A DNA stretch of 64,000 bases, from NCBI RefSeq assembly GCF_006345825.1, contig NZ_VCIX01000075.1, forward strand, positions 62,001 through 126,000. The letters are read 5' to 3'. The notes below the pieces were generated by a model that saw only the letters and a program-made list of their open reading frames with translations, searched no databases and had not been told where the DNA came from. Every line of letters starts with the position of its first letter. Within the stretch, counting starts at the first letter, position 1. The position numbers were made by a program, and so were the translations under genes. This DNA comes from Paenibacillus paridis (GTDB lineage Bacteria; Bacillota; Bacilli; Paenibacillales; Paenibacillaceae). Positions 53,598-62,618 of the stretch are shown one piece after another.

Positions 53598-55268
53598 TTA
53601 TTTCATGATTATCGTGCTATAGGGAGGAAGCTTGATTTGGCTTCCATTCCACTTGGCGTCATCGCTTGTCCTATAAACAAGCTTCTGAAATGAGCCAAAC
53701 AACGTAGACGGCTGCAAGTCTGCCATTTGTTCCTTGCCTGATAAGTTATGCATCACCAGCACACGCTCGCTAGCAGTCGCTCTAATATAGACGCTCAGCT
53801 TGGAGTTCGCAGGCTGCAGCTTGAATTCGGCTATGCTCCCATCGCGCAAGGCAGGTTGTTCATTGCGCCAACGGATCAGCTTCCGGTAATGATTCAGCAG
53901 CGACGCTTCCTCTGGCAGCTGAGCCTCCACGGAAACCTGATCAGCCCCCGTATTGTAGCGCGCCTTCTCCCATACCGTTTGGCCCTTGCCGCCAGCGGAG
54001 CTGTACCACCGCATCGGCTCGCGAATATGCTCATCCGGCTTTGCCCCTTTCATGCCCAGCTCCTCGCCGTAATAAAGATACGGCGTGCCCGGGAGGGTGA
54101 GCAGCATAGCAGCCGCCATCTTGGCATGATCGATATTCCCATTCAACGCCGTCATGACCCGGTTCTGGTCATGATTGCTAAGAAATGGAGCATCAACGAA
54201 ATTTCCGCCGGATGATTTCTCGTAGACACCGTAGGCGCGCCCAAGGGAAAAGGCCAGATCTGCATCCTGCTCCGATCCTGCCGCGCTGAGCAAGCGCCCG
54301 GCGAGGTCAAAATGGAATGCAGAGTCAAGCGCATGGTCAAAATAAGGCGCAATAACGGTCAGCGAATCCCATACCTCGCCAATGAGATATGCGTCAGGCT
54401 TAACCTGATCCATTCCCGCGCGGAACTCCTGCCACCATGCTTTGTTTTTCGCTTGGATTTCCGGGGTAGTTGCCGTGGAAGCAAAATCGCCATAAATATG
54501 CTTGGCCGCGTCCAAACGAAATCCGTCCACCCCTTGTTCCAGCCAGTACTGTCCGATCTTGATCATTTCCGCGCGTACCTTTGGCTCATCGAAGTTCAGA
54601 TCCGGCATGCCTTCCCAGAATACGCCTAAATATTTGAGGCTACCGTAACGATGCCAAGGATCGCCGCCTACTGCTCCGTCCGCGCTTGTCTGCTCTTCCG
54701 GCTTCGCGAACGCATACCAGCTACGGTAAGGACTGTCCTCCTTCACAAGCGCCTCCTTAAACCAAGGGTGCTCCTTGCTCGTATGGTTCACTACAAGATC
54801 CATAATGACTTTAATCCCGCGATTATGGGCTTCCTCCAGCAAGCGCTTTAGATCGCCTAATGTGCCGTACTCCGGATTAACGGCATAATAATCCGTCGTA
54901 TCATAACCATGGTAGCTTGGCGAGGCGTTAATCGGCATCAACCAAATTCCGCTGATCCCAAGCTCCTTAAGATAATCCAGCTTCGCCGTCACACCGTTCA
55001 AATCGCCAATGCCATCGCCATCCGTATCATAGAAGGAACGAACAAAAATTTCATAGTATACGCCGCCCGGCTGCTCATCTACCTGGTATGAGACTGTTTC
55101 CGTCTCACCCGCAGCACTATTCTCAGGGGCATTAGGCACAGAAGCAGCCAGGTTATTCGCCGGTTGCATATGATTTTCACTCTTTTCCGCTGAACATGCG
55201 ACGAGTGCCAGAAGCAGAATCAAGCCTAGCCATTTCGCTCCTGCATGAAACAATCGTTTGCTCTTCAT
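53598..55268 (-). CDS. secreted lipoprotein alpha-amylase / oligosaccharide hydrolase (GH13)
   Basis: The 556-residue protein has a signal peptide and lipobox 'LALVAC' (Cys25), then an acidic/Asn-rich linker. The GH13 barrel shows the calcium loop 'DTDGDGIGDLNG', 'IMDLVVNH', 'GVDGFRLDAAKHI', 'YLIGEVWD' and 'FLSNHDQNR', so all three catalytic residues are present. It should cut starch or maltodextrin outside the cell for the MalEFG importer. It is the last gene of malE-malF-malG-amylase and its ribosome site overlaps the malG stop. Confidence 0.93.
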   Translation of the reverse strand: MKSKRLFHAGAKWLGLILLLALVACSAEKSENHMQPANNLAASVPNAPENSAAGETETVSYQVDEQPGGVYYEIFVRSFYDTDGDGIGDLNGVTAKLDYLKELGISGIWLMPINASPSYHGYDTTDYYAVNPEYGTLGDLKRLLEEAHNRGIKVIMDLVVNHTSKEHPWFKEALVKEDSPYRSWYAFAKPEEQTSADGAVGGDPWHRYGSLKYLGVFWEGMPDLNFDEPKVRAEMIKIGQYWLEQGVDGFRLDAAKHIYGDFASTATTPEIQAKNKAWWQEFRAGMDQVKPDAYLIGEVWDSLTVIAPYFDHALDSAFHFDLAGRLLSAAGSEQDADLAFSLGRAYGVYEKSSGGNFVDAPFLSNHDQNRVMTALNGNIDHAKMAAAMLLTLPGTPYLYYGEELGMKGAKPDEHIREPMRWYSSAGGKGQTVWEKARYNTGADQVSVEAQLPEEASLLNHYRKLIRWRNEQPALRDGSIAEFKLQPANSKLSVYIRATASERVLVMHNLSGKEQMADLQPSTLFGSFQKLVYRTSDDAKWNGSQIKLPPYSTIIMK

Positions 55269-55272
55269 CTGC

Positions 55273-56118
55273 TTACCCTTTCGATGCGCCGGACATCATG
55301 CCTTGCACAAGGAAGCGCTGTAAGAAGACGAACAACAGCGTAATTGGAATGGCAATCAACACCGCACCCGCGGCAAACAGCGTAAAGTTACTATTTTGAT
55401 AAGAGTTGACGAGATCCCACATCCCAACAGCCAGCGTCCAGTTATCCTTGCTGCGGAGCACCAATCTCGCAAATATAAAGTCAACCCAGGAGCCAGCGAA
55501 CGTAGTTAGCGCCACATAAGTCAGCATCGGACGGGAAAGCGGAAGCATGATCTTCACAAAAACCTGCAGATGAGATGCGCCATCCATGCGCGCCGCCTCA
55601 TCCAGGCTGCGCGGAATCGTATCGTAGAAGCCTTTTACAACAAACCCGCCCAGCACTGCGCCTGCCGAATAAACGATGATCAGCGCTGCATGCGTATCAA
55701 GTAAATTAAGCTGAAGCAAGAAAATAAAGATCGCAATCATGCTCATGAAGCCGGGAAACATGCCAAGAACGAGCATAATCGTCAGCGTCATTTTACGGCC
55801 GCGAAAGCGAAAACGCGACAAGGCATACATGCTGAGCGTAACGAGAATCGTAGAGAAGATCATCGTTAGGGTCGCGATTTTGAGCGTATTTAAATACCAA
55901 ACTCCGTAACGGAAGCTGGGATTAGTGAACAGTTCCTTATAATGCACTAGCGTAAAGGATTCTGGAATCAAGCTCGAGCTAAACAGCGATGTGCCCGGGC
56001 GAAGCGACGATAGCAGCACCCAAAGCGCCGGATAGATCGCGCAGATGGCAATGGCAATCAATAAGAGATAGCTTAACGTCAAACGGACAAGAGTTGCGGT
56101 TTTGCGTCCCATTTTCAT
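55273..56118 (-). CDS. malG: maltodextrin ABC transporter permease MalG
   Basis: The 281-residue protein has six transmembrane helices and the EAA coupling loop 'SLDEAARMDGASHLQVFVKIMLPLSRPML'-type sequence, typical of CUT1 sugar permeases. The start 'LVRLTLSYLLLIAIAICAIYPALWVLLSSLRPG' is also MalG-like. Its start overlaps malF by 4 bp. It forms the channel with MalF and needs an MsmX-type shared ATPase that is not in the window. Confidence 0.95.
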   Translation of the reverse strand: MKMGRKTATLVRLTLSYLLLIAIAICAIYPALWVLLSSLRPGTSLFSSSLIPESFTLVHYKELFTNPSFRYGVWYLNTLKIATLTMIFSTILVTLSMYALSRFRFRGRKMTLTIMLVLGMFPGFMSMIAIFIFLLQLNLLDTHAALIIVYSAGAVLGGFVVKGFYDTIPRSLDEAARMDGASHLQVFVKIMLPLSRPMLTYVALTTFAGSWVDFIFARLVLRSKDNWTLAVGMWDLVNSYQNSNFTLFAAGAVLIAIPITLLFVFLQRFLVQGMMSGASKG

Positions 56119-57428
56119 TGGATCATATCCTCCTCTTTGAATGACCGCGTACGGCGATAGTTATAGATCGAGAATGTAGCGACAATGATAAAGATAATAA
56201 TCCCGATGGCCGAGGCCATGTTGAATTGGCTATTATTCAGCGTCAGTTTATACAGCCATGTCACAAGCAAGTCGGTGCTGCCGGCGAATTGATAATCGCC
56301 CTTGACCGGATCGCCGTTCGTAAGCAGGAAAATAACGTTGAAGTTGTTGATGTTGCCGGCAAATTGCGTGATCAGAATCGGCGCGGTCGAGAATAGCACG
56401 AACGGGATCGTGATGATGCGGAACTTCTGAATGCCTGTCGCTCCATCAACGTCAGCTGCTTCATACAAGTCTTTCGGGATAGCCGTCAATACGCCGAGAA
56501 TAAGAACCATCGACACGGGAATGCCCACCCACATGTTAACGATAATGACCGTCACTTTTGCCCAAAACGGATCGGTCAGCCAGGGCAGCTTGCCCATGCC
56601 GAAATAACCTAAGTATTGATTGATTGGTCCGAATTGTCCGTTGAACAAATTACGCATCACAAGCAAGGAGATTAATTGCGGAATGGCATACGGAATGATG
56701 AACAACGTGCGCCAAAGCTTCTTGAAGCGAATCCCCTTCTGCTCAATCAGCAGCGCAACGAGCAAGCCGCCGAAATAGGTCGTAACAGTGGCAATAATAG
56801 CCCAAATAATCGTCCAAGTAAACACGCCTACAAAGGTATGGCTCCATGTCTTTAAAGTAAGAAGGTTGGCAAAGGTTTGAAACCCTACCCAATCGACCAG
56901 CTTCGCAGGCGGAATATGATCAGGCGACGCATAGTTGGTGAAAGCAAGCATGACCATAAAAATAATCGGCATGATGGTCAGAAACAATACGCCAAGCGCT
57001 GGAAGCGTCAGCATCAAATGCGGGAAATTACGATCCATCACATAAGAGAGCGTCATCCGGAAGCTTCCAGGCACGGCTCCTTCATCTCTTTGCTTGCCGT
57101 TCCGATAAGCATCGCGAATATTCATAATGTAGATGATGATAAAAAGAATAAATAAGAACAACGTAATCAAACCGCTAATTAATAGGAAAATCGAATGATC
57201 TCCCTCTACGCGCACACTAATTTTTCCAATCTTCTCAAGACCTTGCGTTTTCTCGCCAAGCGTAACGATTCCCCATATGGCTCTTCCCAGATTCGGAACA
57301 AAATACATAAGCGCTGCCGCTTCAACGGCAAGCATGATCAAGCCTTTGATAAACTGGCGGTTATACAATTGGCCAAGACCCATTACGAGTAACGACAATA
57401 TAGCCGCGGTGCTGCGATGACGCTTCAT
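56115..57428 (-). CDS. malF: maltodextrin ABC transporter permease MalF
   Basis: I start at ATG 57428 (437 residues), 9 bp after GAAGGGAG; the longer frame starts within the ribosome site. The N-terminal part has an extra pair of helices and a 'GLGQLYNRQFIKGLIML' segment, then a MalF domain with 'NYASPDHIPPAKLVDWVGFQTF', a permease block and the EAA loop 'DLYEAADVDGATGIQKFRIITIP'. It pairs with MalG. The gene follows malE with a spacer holding a stable hairpin. Confidence 0.95.
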   Translation of the reverse strand: MKRHRSTAAILSLLVMGLGQLYNRQFIKGLIMLAVEAAALMYFVPNLGRAIWGIVTLGEKTQGLEKIGKISVRVEGDHSIFLLISGLITLFLFILFIIIYIMNIRDAYRNGKQRDEGAVPGSFRMTLSYVMDRNFPHLMLTLPALGVLFLTIMPIIFMVMLAFTNYASPDHIPPAKLVDWVGFQTFANLLTLKTWSHTFVGVFTWTIIWAIIATVTTYFGGLLVALLIEQKGIRFKKLWRTLFIIPYAIPQLISLLVMRNLFNGQFGPINQYLGYFGMGKLPWLTDPFWAKVTVIIVNMWVGIPVSMVLILGVLTAIPKDLYEAADVDGATGIQKFRIITIPFVLFSTAPILITQFAGNINNFNVIFLLTNGDPVKGDYQFAGSTDLLVTWLYKLTLNNSQFNMASAIGIIIFIIVATFSIYNYRRTRSFKEEDMIQ

Positions 57429-57512
57429 CCCGCCAAGCTCCCTTCCTATCATCTAAAATTGCGATTATACCGCCTGTCTATTTCTTTGCGGCGGATTTAA
57501 AACATCGGTTCA

Positions 57513-57535
57513 CCCGCCGAATAGCGTTCGGCGGG
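57513..57535 (-). terminator. hairpin between malE and malF, probable processing or attenuation site
   Basis: CCCGCCGAA-TAGCG-TTCGGCGGG is a perfect, GC-rich stem without a T-run. Such hairpins after a binding-protein gene raise its mRNA level above that of the permeases. Confidence 0.6.
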
Positions 57536-57554
57536 CGATACCAAGAGTCGTCTA

Positions 57555-58871
57555 TTATTTTGCCGCAGTGCCGTTATTGGCATCTTTAATTTGTTGAACC
57601 GCGTTATCAAGCGCTGCTTTGGCATCTTTGCCAGAGTTCCATACATCGGAGAACGCTGCCGCGATCGGGCTCCATACGTTACCCATCTCCGGAATGGACG
57701 GCATAGGCGTGGATTGGTTGAACTGCGCCACGAAACCTTTTACGATGTCATTTCCTTGTACCGCAGAGTCGTTCGTTGCTTCTGTGTTCGCAGGAATAGC
57801 GCCCGTCAATTCAAAATCCTTCAATTGAGCAGCCTTCGTGGAAGCAAAATTCGCGAACAAGCGTGCCGCATTCGGATATTTCGAGAATTGGTTGACGTAC
57901 CATGCTTTAACTCCCGAGAAGGAAGAAGCCGCTTGGCCGTTAATGCTCGGAATCGGAGCTACACCAAAATCAATGCCGGCACTTTTGTAGTCTGCGATGG
58001 TCCAAGGGCCGTTGATGTCCATAGCCAATGTTCCTGCTGTGAACATGCCTTTCTTGATGTCGTACGTAATGTCGCCGGAGTTAAGCGGCAGGATGCTGTC
58101 TTTCAGGGAACCATAATATTTCAAACCGTTAACCGCGCCTTCAGTGTTCAAGCCGATATCGTCTTTGTTTTGTCCATTTTCACCATACACATATCCACCT
58201 GTGGAGATGAATGGATAGTTGAAGTAGAAGTTGCCTACTTCCCACATCAAGGCGAACTTGTTGTTTGGCACATCGTTGTACGTTTTTGCGAATGCAACGA
58301 TTTCATCAAATGTTTTTGGAGCTTCTGGAATAAGGGCTTTGTTGTAGAACAAAGCGTAGGTTTCAATCGAGCGAGGGTAGCCGTATAGCGTACCGCCGTA
58401 AGAAACAGCGTTTACAGCAATTTCAGAGTTAGCCGATTTGGCCTGCTCTTCATAGAAATCGTTAGGCAGCACAAGGCCAGCCGTCACTGCTCTGCCGAGG
58501 TTGTCATGCGGGAAAACTACGACGTCGGCACCAAGGCCTGCAGGGCCGTCAGTAGTCAACTTCGTTACTTGGTCTGCCGCGCCAACCTCTTCGAATTTCA
58601 CTTCAATGCCGTATTTTTCAGTGAATTCTTTTGAAATCGCTTCAACGAATGGACGCTCCTCTTTACTTTCCCATACGAGCAAGGATGCGCCTTCCTCAGG
58701 CTGAATCTCTTCATCGTCTGCTGCGCCTTCATTCGTGCTCCCTCCCGCATTGTTTGCCGGTGCGTTCGTGGCGTTGGCCGCGTTTTCTGTTTTTCCGTCA
58801 TTCTTTGTTCCGCCGCAAGCGGATACGATAAACAAGGCAACGATTAATGACATTACAAACCACTTCTTCAT
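57555..58871 (-). CDS. malE: maltose/maltodextrin-binding lipoprotein MalE
   Basis: I start at ATG 58871 (438 residues), behind GGAGGGGG; the longer frame has none. Signal peptide with lipobox 'IVSACGG'. The mature protein begins with an Asn/Ala/Glu linker and matches MalE: 'LLVWESKEERPFVEAISKEFTEK', 'VVVFPHDNLGRAV', 'GYPRSIETYALFYNKALI', 'PNKFALMWEVGNFYFNYPFI', 'MDINGPWTIADYKSAGIDFGVAPIP'. It captures maltodextrins at the cell surface for MalFG. The gene is first in the minus operon and lies next to a divergent LacI gene and its operators. Confidence 0.95.
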   Translation of the reverse strand: MKKWFVMSLIVALFIVSACGGTKNDGKTENAANATNAPANNAGGSTNEGAADDEEIQPEEGASLLVWESKEERPFVEAISKEFTEKYGIEVKFEEVGAADQVTKLTTDGPAGLGADVVVFPHDNLGRAVTAGLVLPNDFYEEQAKSANSEIAVNAVSYGGTLYGYPRSIETYALFYNKALIPEAPKTFDEIVAFAKTYNDVPNNKFALMWEVGNFYFNYPFISTGGYVYGENGQNKDDIGLNTEGAVNGLKYYGSLKDSILPLNSGDITYDIKKGMFTAGTLAMDINGPWTIADYKSAGIDFGVAPIPSINGQAASSFSGVKAWYVNQFSKYPNAARLFANFASTKAAQLKDFELTGAIPANTEATNDSAVQGNDIVKGFVAQFNQSTPMPSIPEMGNVWSPIAAAFSDVWNSGKDAKAALDNAVQQIKDANNGTAAK

Positions 58872-58965
58872 GCTGGGTGATCCCCCTCCATAATGTGTTC
58901 CTGCCTTTTTGTGAATCAAAACCTTTCAAGAGCGTGAATGCAGCGCATTTTCATAAAAAAACGTC

Positions 58966-58977
58966 CGTTTGCAAACG
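58966..58977. promoter_or_regulatory. palindrome CGTTTGCAAACG upstream of malE
   Basis: A perfect 12-bp palindrome 95 bp upstream of malE with the GCAAACG half-site shared by the two sites at 59032 and 59170. A third, weaker contact for the LacI regulator is possible. Confidence 0.5.
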
Positions 58978-59031
58978 ATAGAAGCAGTGTGCCGGTTTGC
59001 GTTTACTCATAAGCTTTCAGCAAAACCGAAA

Positions 59032-59050
59032 CTGTGCAAACGTTTGTTCA
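59032..59050 (+). promoter_or_regulatory. LacI (MalR-type) operator copy 1
   Basis: CTGTGCAAACGTTTGTTCA contains the palindrome CAAACGTTTG with the central CG expected for LacI-family operators. An inverted copy lies 120 bp away at 59170-59188. Confidence 0.7.
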
Positions 59051-59122
59051 TTTGGCGTTAGAAAATGCTTCGAAATCGGATATTTAGCCGTATTTCATGG
59101 TTAACTGGTGTTATCCACCTCT

Positions 59123-59136
59123 TGAAAGCGTTCTAT
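59123..59136 (+). promoter_or_regulatory. cre-like site (CcpA) in the malE/LacI region
   Basis: TGAAAGCGTTCTAT fits the catabolite-response consensus TGWNANCGNTNWCA except for the last two bases. Glucose repression of both directions is plausible. Confidence 0.45.
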
Positions 59137-59169
59137 TCGTGGCTCCATCATACAACAGACAATAGATTT

Positions 59170-59188
59170 TGTTAAAACGTTTGCACAG
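59170..59188 (-). promoter_or_regulatory. LacI (MalR-type) operator copy 2, inverted
   Basis: The minus strand reads CTGTGCAAACGTTTTAACA; its first 14 bases are identical to copy 1. The 138-bp spacing of the two sites would allow looping. Confidence 0.7.
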
Positions 59189-59367
59189 TTCAATATTTAG
59201 AACAAATAGCCTGTATTCTTTAATTATCTTTATAAATCTCTTTCTTATTCAGTTTTTCAACATTTGTGAAACGCTTTCTTAAGATATATATTTACTTTTA
59301 GACGGCAGTTGCATTAGGATGAAGCATATAATGCACACATGATTGCACGATGGGGGCTCAATTAAAG

Positions 59368-60396
59368 ATGGTGACCATTAAAGATATTGCAAAAGCTGCA
59401 GGAGTATCGCCTTCAACGGTTTCGAGGGTCGTATCCAATCACCCCCGCATCAGTAAGGCAACGACTCAAAAGGTTAAACGGATCATGGAAGAAATGGGCT
59501 ACCATCCGAATGCGATGGCAAAGAGCCTTGTCTCCAAGACGACTCAAACGCTTGCAATTATGCTGCCTCGTCCCGCAGAAGAGCTGTTTCAGGATTTCTT
59601 CTTCGGCGAGCTGCTGCGCGGCATCCTTACGCAATCTACGCGGGCAGGCTACGACATGCTGCTAACCGCTGCCACCTCGCCCAGCGATGAGACGGAAACG
59701 GTTTCGAGGCTCGTGTTCGGACGCCGGGTAGACGGCGTTATTTTGTTATCCTCCCGGGTAAACGATCCTTTAATCCAACTGCTCGACAAGCACAAGTTTC
59801 CGACTGTATTAATTGGCCGCACGGAAGATCACCCGCATATCTTATCCGTTGATAATGACAATGAGCTCGCCGCCTATGATGCAACGCAGCATCTGATTCT
59901 GCAAGGCCATGAGAGAATAGGCTTCGTAAGCGGGCCCCCGTCATTGACGGTTGCCCATGATCGCATGAAAGGGTATCGCCGTGCGATGAAGGAAGCTGGC
60001 TTAACCGTTAGATCCGAATGGATTGTAGAAGGAGAATTTCTTCAGCAAAGCGGCTACCGTGCCATGTCCTTTATGATGAGCCTGCCTGAGCGGCCAAGCG
60101 GCCTTGTTGTCATTGATGACGTGGTCGGTTTCGGTGTCCTGCGTGGCTTAACCGAGCTAGGCTTTAAAGTGCCTGATGACCTTAGCATCGTAAGCTTCAA
60201 CAATATTGCTCTGTCCGAACTGGCCACCCCCCCCATTAGCTCTATAGATATAGGGACGTACCAGCTTGGGTATACTGCGTCTCAAATGCTTATCCGCTAC
60301 ATTCAGGAGGAGAGCGTGCACCAAAACCGGATGATTATTCCGCATAGGCTGATCGTTCGTGAATCTTCCATACAGACCGTATCCAAAAGGAGTTGA
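59368..60396 (+). CDS. LacI family regulator of the maltodextrin locus (MalR-like)
   Basis: I start at ATG 59368 (342 residues, GGGGG 11 bp upstream); an ATG at 59350 would place six residues before the normal start. Residues 1-60 are the helix-turn-helix and hinge ('VTIKDIAKAAGVSPSTVSRVVSNHPRI', 'MGYHPNAMAKSLV'), then the sugar-binding domain ('VDGVILLSSRV', 'ILSVDNDNELAAYDATQHLI', 'LSIVSFNNIALSELATPPISSI'). It probably controls malE and itself through the inverted operators. The glucoamylase gene starts 4 bp downstream, so they form an operon. Confidence 0.93.
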   Translation: MVTIKDIAKAAGVSPSTVSRVVSNHPRISKATTQKVKRIMEEMGYHPNAMAKSLVSKTTQTLAIMLPRPAEELFQDFFFGELLRGILTQSTRAGYDMLLTAATSPSDETETVSRLVFGRRVDGVILLSSRVNDPLIQLLDKHKFPTVLIGRTEDHPHILSVDNDNELAAYDATQHLILQGHERIGFVSGPPSLTVAHDRMKGYRRAMKEAGLTVRSEWIVEGEFLQQSGYRAMSFMMSLPERPSGLVVIDDVVGFGVLRGLTELGFKVPDDLSIVSFNNIALSELATPPISSIDIGTYQLGYTASQMLIRYIQEESVHQNRMIIPHRLIVRESSIQTVSKRS

Positions 60397-60400
60397 CAGC

Positions 60401-62389
60401 GTGTCCATAAAGAAACCATTTTTAGTAGACGCTATCATTGGAAATTCAAAGTTCCTCGCCTCACTCGGCCGCACAGGCAAGATGTATCGCCTGTGGTGGC
60501 CAAATATCGATTTGCCGCAGCATGTAGATGCGATTCGTACCGGTATCCAGCAGAAGGATGGTCCGGTTTCTTGGTTTGATGATGCCGTAGACGGCTGGGT
60601 ACATGAAGCGAATTACGTGGAAAAAACGAATGTTTTCCGCGTTGGCGCCCGCTCCGAGCAGCAGCCCGTTCAAATTGAAAGCTTCCACTTTGCCGTTCCC
60701 GGGCAGGATGTCATCGTTCGGGAATATACGTTCACCAATATCACCGATCAGCCTGCTTCATTCTCATTTATTGTGCACTCCTCCTTTCTTGTAAGTGAAA
60801 ATCATTTGTACAACACGACATTGTTCCATCCAGATGCCGATTCTTTGGTTCATTTTCGCCATAAGTATTATTTTGCGCTTTCAAGTGCAAACGTATGCAC
60901 AAGCTTCCAAGCAGGCCTTTCCTGGGATTTGGTCCAGAGTGGCGAATTGAATGGGACAATCATCGATATGAAGCCGGATGGTGCGTTGAAATGGGAAATC
61001 GAGTCGCTCGACCCCGGCCAATCCATCACGATTCCCGTATACATTGCCGCTGGGCAGGATGAACAAAGTGCATTGCTGCAAATGGAAGCAGCCAAAGGAA
61101 AAGCCAGCAGTGAGTGGATGGCGGAAACCATCGCTTACTGGCATACGTTTTTGTCGGAGGCAGCCCCTTGCCCGATTGAAGATGCAGATGTTGAGATTGC
61201 GGAACTTTATGACCGTTCGCTGCTCATGTTCAAGCTCATGTCCGATGAGCAAACAGGAAGCATCATTGCAGCACCGGAATTTGACGAAAACTTCGCCCGC
61301 TGCGGCGGTTATTCGTATTGCTGGGGCCGGGATGCCGCATTCATTACAACCGCGCTTGATAGAGCAGGCCTTGGAGCCCTCTCCGACAGCTTCTATGCTT
61401 GGACGCTTACCGCGCAATCGCCGGATGGTTCATGGCAGCAGCGCCACTATCATGACGGCAGTCTTGCTCCGTCTTGGGGACTTCAAATTGACGAAGGCTC
61501 TTCGATTTTATGGGGAATGTGGCAGCATTACTTGGAGAACCAAAATGCAGGTTTCGCCGAGCAGGTATGGCCCGCTGTAGAGAAAGGCGCACATTTCCTA
61601 TTAGGATTTCTGCAAAGCGACAATGGATTGCCTAGAACGAGCATCGATTTGTGGGAAGAGCGCGAGGCTTCGCATACCTATTCCTCTGCCGCTGTGTATG
61701 GCGGGTTGACGGCTGCCGCAAGCTTTGCCGGATTGGCTGGCAAGCCTGAGCTGGCAGCAGAGTGGACAGCAGCAGCCGAACAGATTGCTGCTTCGATTAC
61801 TGAGCTATGCTGGAATGAAGAAGGCAGCAGCTTTTACCGCGGTTTGAATTTGACGGTGCCGCAAGGCAAATACGAGCAAGCAATCGCGACGGGAGCTGCT
61901 GGGCAAGTGGCCGAAGGCATTAAAGGCTACAAAAAGTATCTGCTTGAGCATGACCCTGTCATTGATATCAGCCTGTTAGGCATTGCAGTGCCATTCGGGG
62001 CGGTAGCAGCCGATCACGATTACATGAAGCGTACTGCCGATACTATTGAAGCAGCGTTAACTGTACCAGGCGTAGGCGGCATCAAGCGTTACGAGGATGA
62101 TAACTATATTGGAGGAAATCCTTGGATTCTCACTACCCTATGGCTTGCCCATTATCGGATTCAAACGGGAAGCTTAGACGAAGCGAGAAAGCTGCTGAAA
62201 TGGGCAGTCGATCACCGTACCGAAACGGGCTTATTGCCTGAGCAAGTAGACAAAAACACAGGCGAAACTGCCTGGGTTGTCCCACTAACCTGGTCTCACG
62301 CCATGTTTGTTCTTACCCTGTTCATGCTAGCGGATGCGGAAGCCGCACGTTTAAATGACCCCGCAATCAGCAAAGTAAGCCTAGTCTAA
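60401..62389 (+). CDS. GH15 glucoamylase-type alpha-glucosidase
   Basis: The 662-residue protein starts at GTG 60401 (AAAGGAG 8 bp before). It has an N-terminal beta-sandwich (about 1-250) and an (alpha/alpha)6 barrel (about 270-650). 'CGGYSYCWGRDAAFITTALDR' and 'DEGSSILWGMWQHY' line the active site; the general acid Glu is in 'IDLWEERE' and the base Glu in 'GLLPEQVDKNTGE'. It has no signal peptide, so it releases glucose from imported maltodextrins in the cytoplasm. It is co-transcribed with the LacI regulator. Confidence 0.93.
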   Translation: MSIKKPFLVDAIIGNSKFLASLGRTGKMYRLWWPNIDLPQHVDAIRTGIQQKDGPVSWFDDAVDGWVHEANYVEKTNVFRVGARSEQQPVQIESFHFAVPGQDVIVREYTFTNITDQPASFSFIVHSSFLVSENHLYNTTLFHPDADSLVHFRHKYYFALSSANVCTSFQAGLSWDLVQSGELNGTIIDMKPDGALKWEIESLDPGQSITIPVYIAAGQDEQSALLQMEAAKGKASSEWMAETIAYWHTFLSEAAPCPIEDADVEIAELYDRSLLMFKLMSDEQTGSIIAAPEFDENFARCGGYSYCWGRDAAFITTALDRAGLGALSDSFYAWTLTAQSPDGSWQQRHYHDGSLAPSWGLQIDEGSSILWGMWQHYLENQNAGFAEQVWPAVEKGAHFLLGFLQSDNGLPRTSIDLWEEREASHTYSSAAVYGGLTAAASFAGLAGKPELAAEWTAAAEQIAASITELCWNEEGSSFYRGLNLTVPQGKYEQAIATGAAGQVAEGIKGYKKYLLEHDPVIDISLLGIAVPFGAVAADHDYMKRTADTIEAALTVPGVGGIKRYEDDNYIGGNPWILTTLWLAHYRIQTGSLDEARKLLKWAVDHRTETGLLPEQVDKNTGETAWVVPLTWSHAMFVLTLFMLADAEAARLNDPAISKVSLV

Positions 62390-62409
62390 AACAAACTGCC
62401 TAACTACAA

Positions 62410-62460
62410 TAAACAGCTGGACAGACGCATTTCATCTGTTCAGCTGTTTGTATATTTTTA
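62410..62460 (+). terminator. terminator of the LacI-glucoamylase operon
   Basis: AAACAGCTGGACAGA pairs with TCTGTTCAGCTGTTT (one mismatch), then GTATATTTTT. Confidence 0.75.
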
Positions 62461-62577
62461 CGGATTACTGCCTGACGTCAGTTCATCCGTACTCTCCTAT
62501 TAACATCCGGCTCCTAACCTGCTGATTCCCATTTATGTGCTGCGTTATGCTGTACCGTGCCGAACCGAGCCATTCCA

Positions 62578-62618
62578 TTTCCAGTTCAAGTTACAGTTCA
62601 AGTTCCAGTTCCAGTTAA
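62578..62618. repeat. short simple repeat of CAGTTCAAGTT type
   Basis: Six-base-step repeats built on CAGTT/AAGTT, ending where the 246-bp array begins. Confidence 0.6.

Noticed and set aside
59262..59280. Second cre site (TGTGAAACGCTTTC) upstream of the LacI gene
   Set aside because: Aligned on its central CG it misses too many consensus positions.
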